DNA from: Bacteroidota bacterium
GTDB lineage: Bacteria; Bacteroidota; Ignavibacteria; Kapaibacteriales; UBA2268
DNA length: 64,000 nt
Direction: 5' to 3'
Assembly (NCBI GenBank): GCA_004322215.1
Contig: SCSM01000002.1
Span: forward strand, 1-64,000
Made by a program: the position numbers and the translations under genes. The stretch's first letter is position 1. The number at the start of each line of letters is the position of its first letter. The notes under the pieces were generated by a model that saw only the letters and a program-made list of their open reading frames with translations, had not been told where the DNA came from and made no database searches. Positions 63,729-64,000 of the stretch are shown here, in pieces.

Positions 63729-64000
63729 AGTAGGTCTATAAAAGTCACTCCGGCTCCTCCTTCTACCAATGTTCCTTCTCTAAAACTAAGATTTGAAGGA
63801 TGATTAGCAAGAAACTCATGAATTGCCTGTCTTAATGCACCTGTGCCTTTACCATGAATAATTTGTATTGTGTTGATGTTCGACATAATTGCATTCGATA
63901 TAAATTCGTCCAACTCACGCAATGCCTCTGCGGCTCTTTTACCTCGTAAATCAATTGATGAACTGATGTCAAACCTGATATGCTCTGAAATTGTCGTTGA
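63725..64000 (-). CDS. mutS2: Endonuclease MutS2, C-terminal Smr domain (partial)
   Basis: Only the last 91 codons are in the window; the rest lies to the right. They encode the Smr domain: SIDLRGKRAAEALRELDEFI, then the helix and strand with IIHGKGTGALRQAIHEFL and a final GGAGVTFIDLL. The family cuts branched DNA or collided-ribosome mRNA. The end of the gene overlaps phoR by 4 bases, stop against stop. Confidence 0.9.
   Translation of the reverse strand, partial: STTISEHIRFDISSSIDLRGKRAAEALRELDEFISNAIMSNINTIQIIHGKGTGALRQAIHEFLANHPSNLSFREGTLVEGGAGVTFIDLL

Overview
The window looks like a chromosomal segment of an AT-rich, Gram-negative bacterium of the FCB group (Bacteroidota / Chlorobiota / Ignavibacteriota / Kapabacteria type). 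Support comes from several proteins with type IX secretion (T9SS) C-terminal sorting domains, a TonB receptor with a carboxypeptidase-like N-terminal domain, OmpA-type and beta-barrel outer-membrane proteins, an ADP-heptose epimerase, a long-form atpB, an F-ATPase operon without atpD/atpC, and repeated TAnnTTTG boxes upstream of genes (the -7 element of Bacteroidetes-type promoters). The exact lineage cannot be settled from sequence alone; no rRNA is present.

Layout. 0.3-6.6 kb: a cyclic-nucleotide module, with a membrane protein carrying a cNMP-binding-like domain facing a three-gene operon of two TPR adenylate cyclases and a metallo-beta-lactamase-fold hydrolase. 6.7-13.8 kb: a secreted orphan, a PspC/toast-rack envelope-stress pair, a beta-barrel protein, hpf, hprK and dsbD. 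13.8-20 kb: cell-surface proteins, including a large T9SS metalloprotease. 20-21.4 kb: a repeat-rich gap and a DUF6883/DUF4926 pair. 21.4-28.4 kb: the atp operon (atpZ-atpI-like-BEFHA-hldD-G), with hldD inserted between atpA and atpG. 28.5-35.6 kb: tRNA-Lys, dxs, an OmpA-family protein, small barrels and a CpoB-like lipoprotein. 35.8-44.6 kb: an inhibitory-type serpin, T9SS proteins, a glycosyltransferase, lysA and lipoproteins. 44.7-46.2 kb: toxin-antitoxin genes (orphan HicB; antitoxin-MntA-HepT). 46.3-51 kb: murD, ftsW, a LolA-like protein and accD. 51-63.7 kb: a phosphate regulon (TonB receptor, secreted beta-helix protein, porin, pstSCAB, phoU, phoR). The right edge cuts mutS2.

Most notable: (1) two promoter regions, before the TonB receptor and before the porin-pst operon, align without gaps over about 57 bases. 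They share TTAACA-N5-TTAACA half-sites, a third half-site at +33 and a TAATTTTG -7 box. This suggests a Pho box on a Bacteroidetes promoter and places the TonB receptor plus its T9SS beta-helix partner in the phosphate-starvation regulon. (2) A compact cAMP make/sense/possibly-degrade cluster whose cNMP-binding domain seems to lack the usual phosphate-binding arginine. (3) A murD tract with foreign codon use, a protease gene whose GC skew flips at a domain boundary, and a duplicated ftsW 5' end that leaves a 12-codon leader-like ORF followed by a hairpin. (4) At least two families of short intergenic palindromes.
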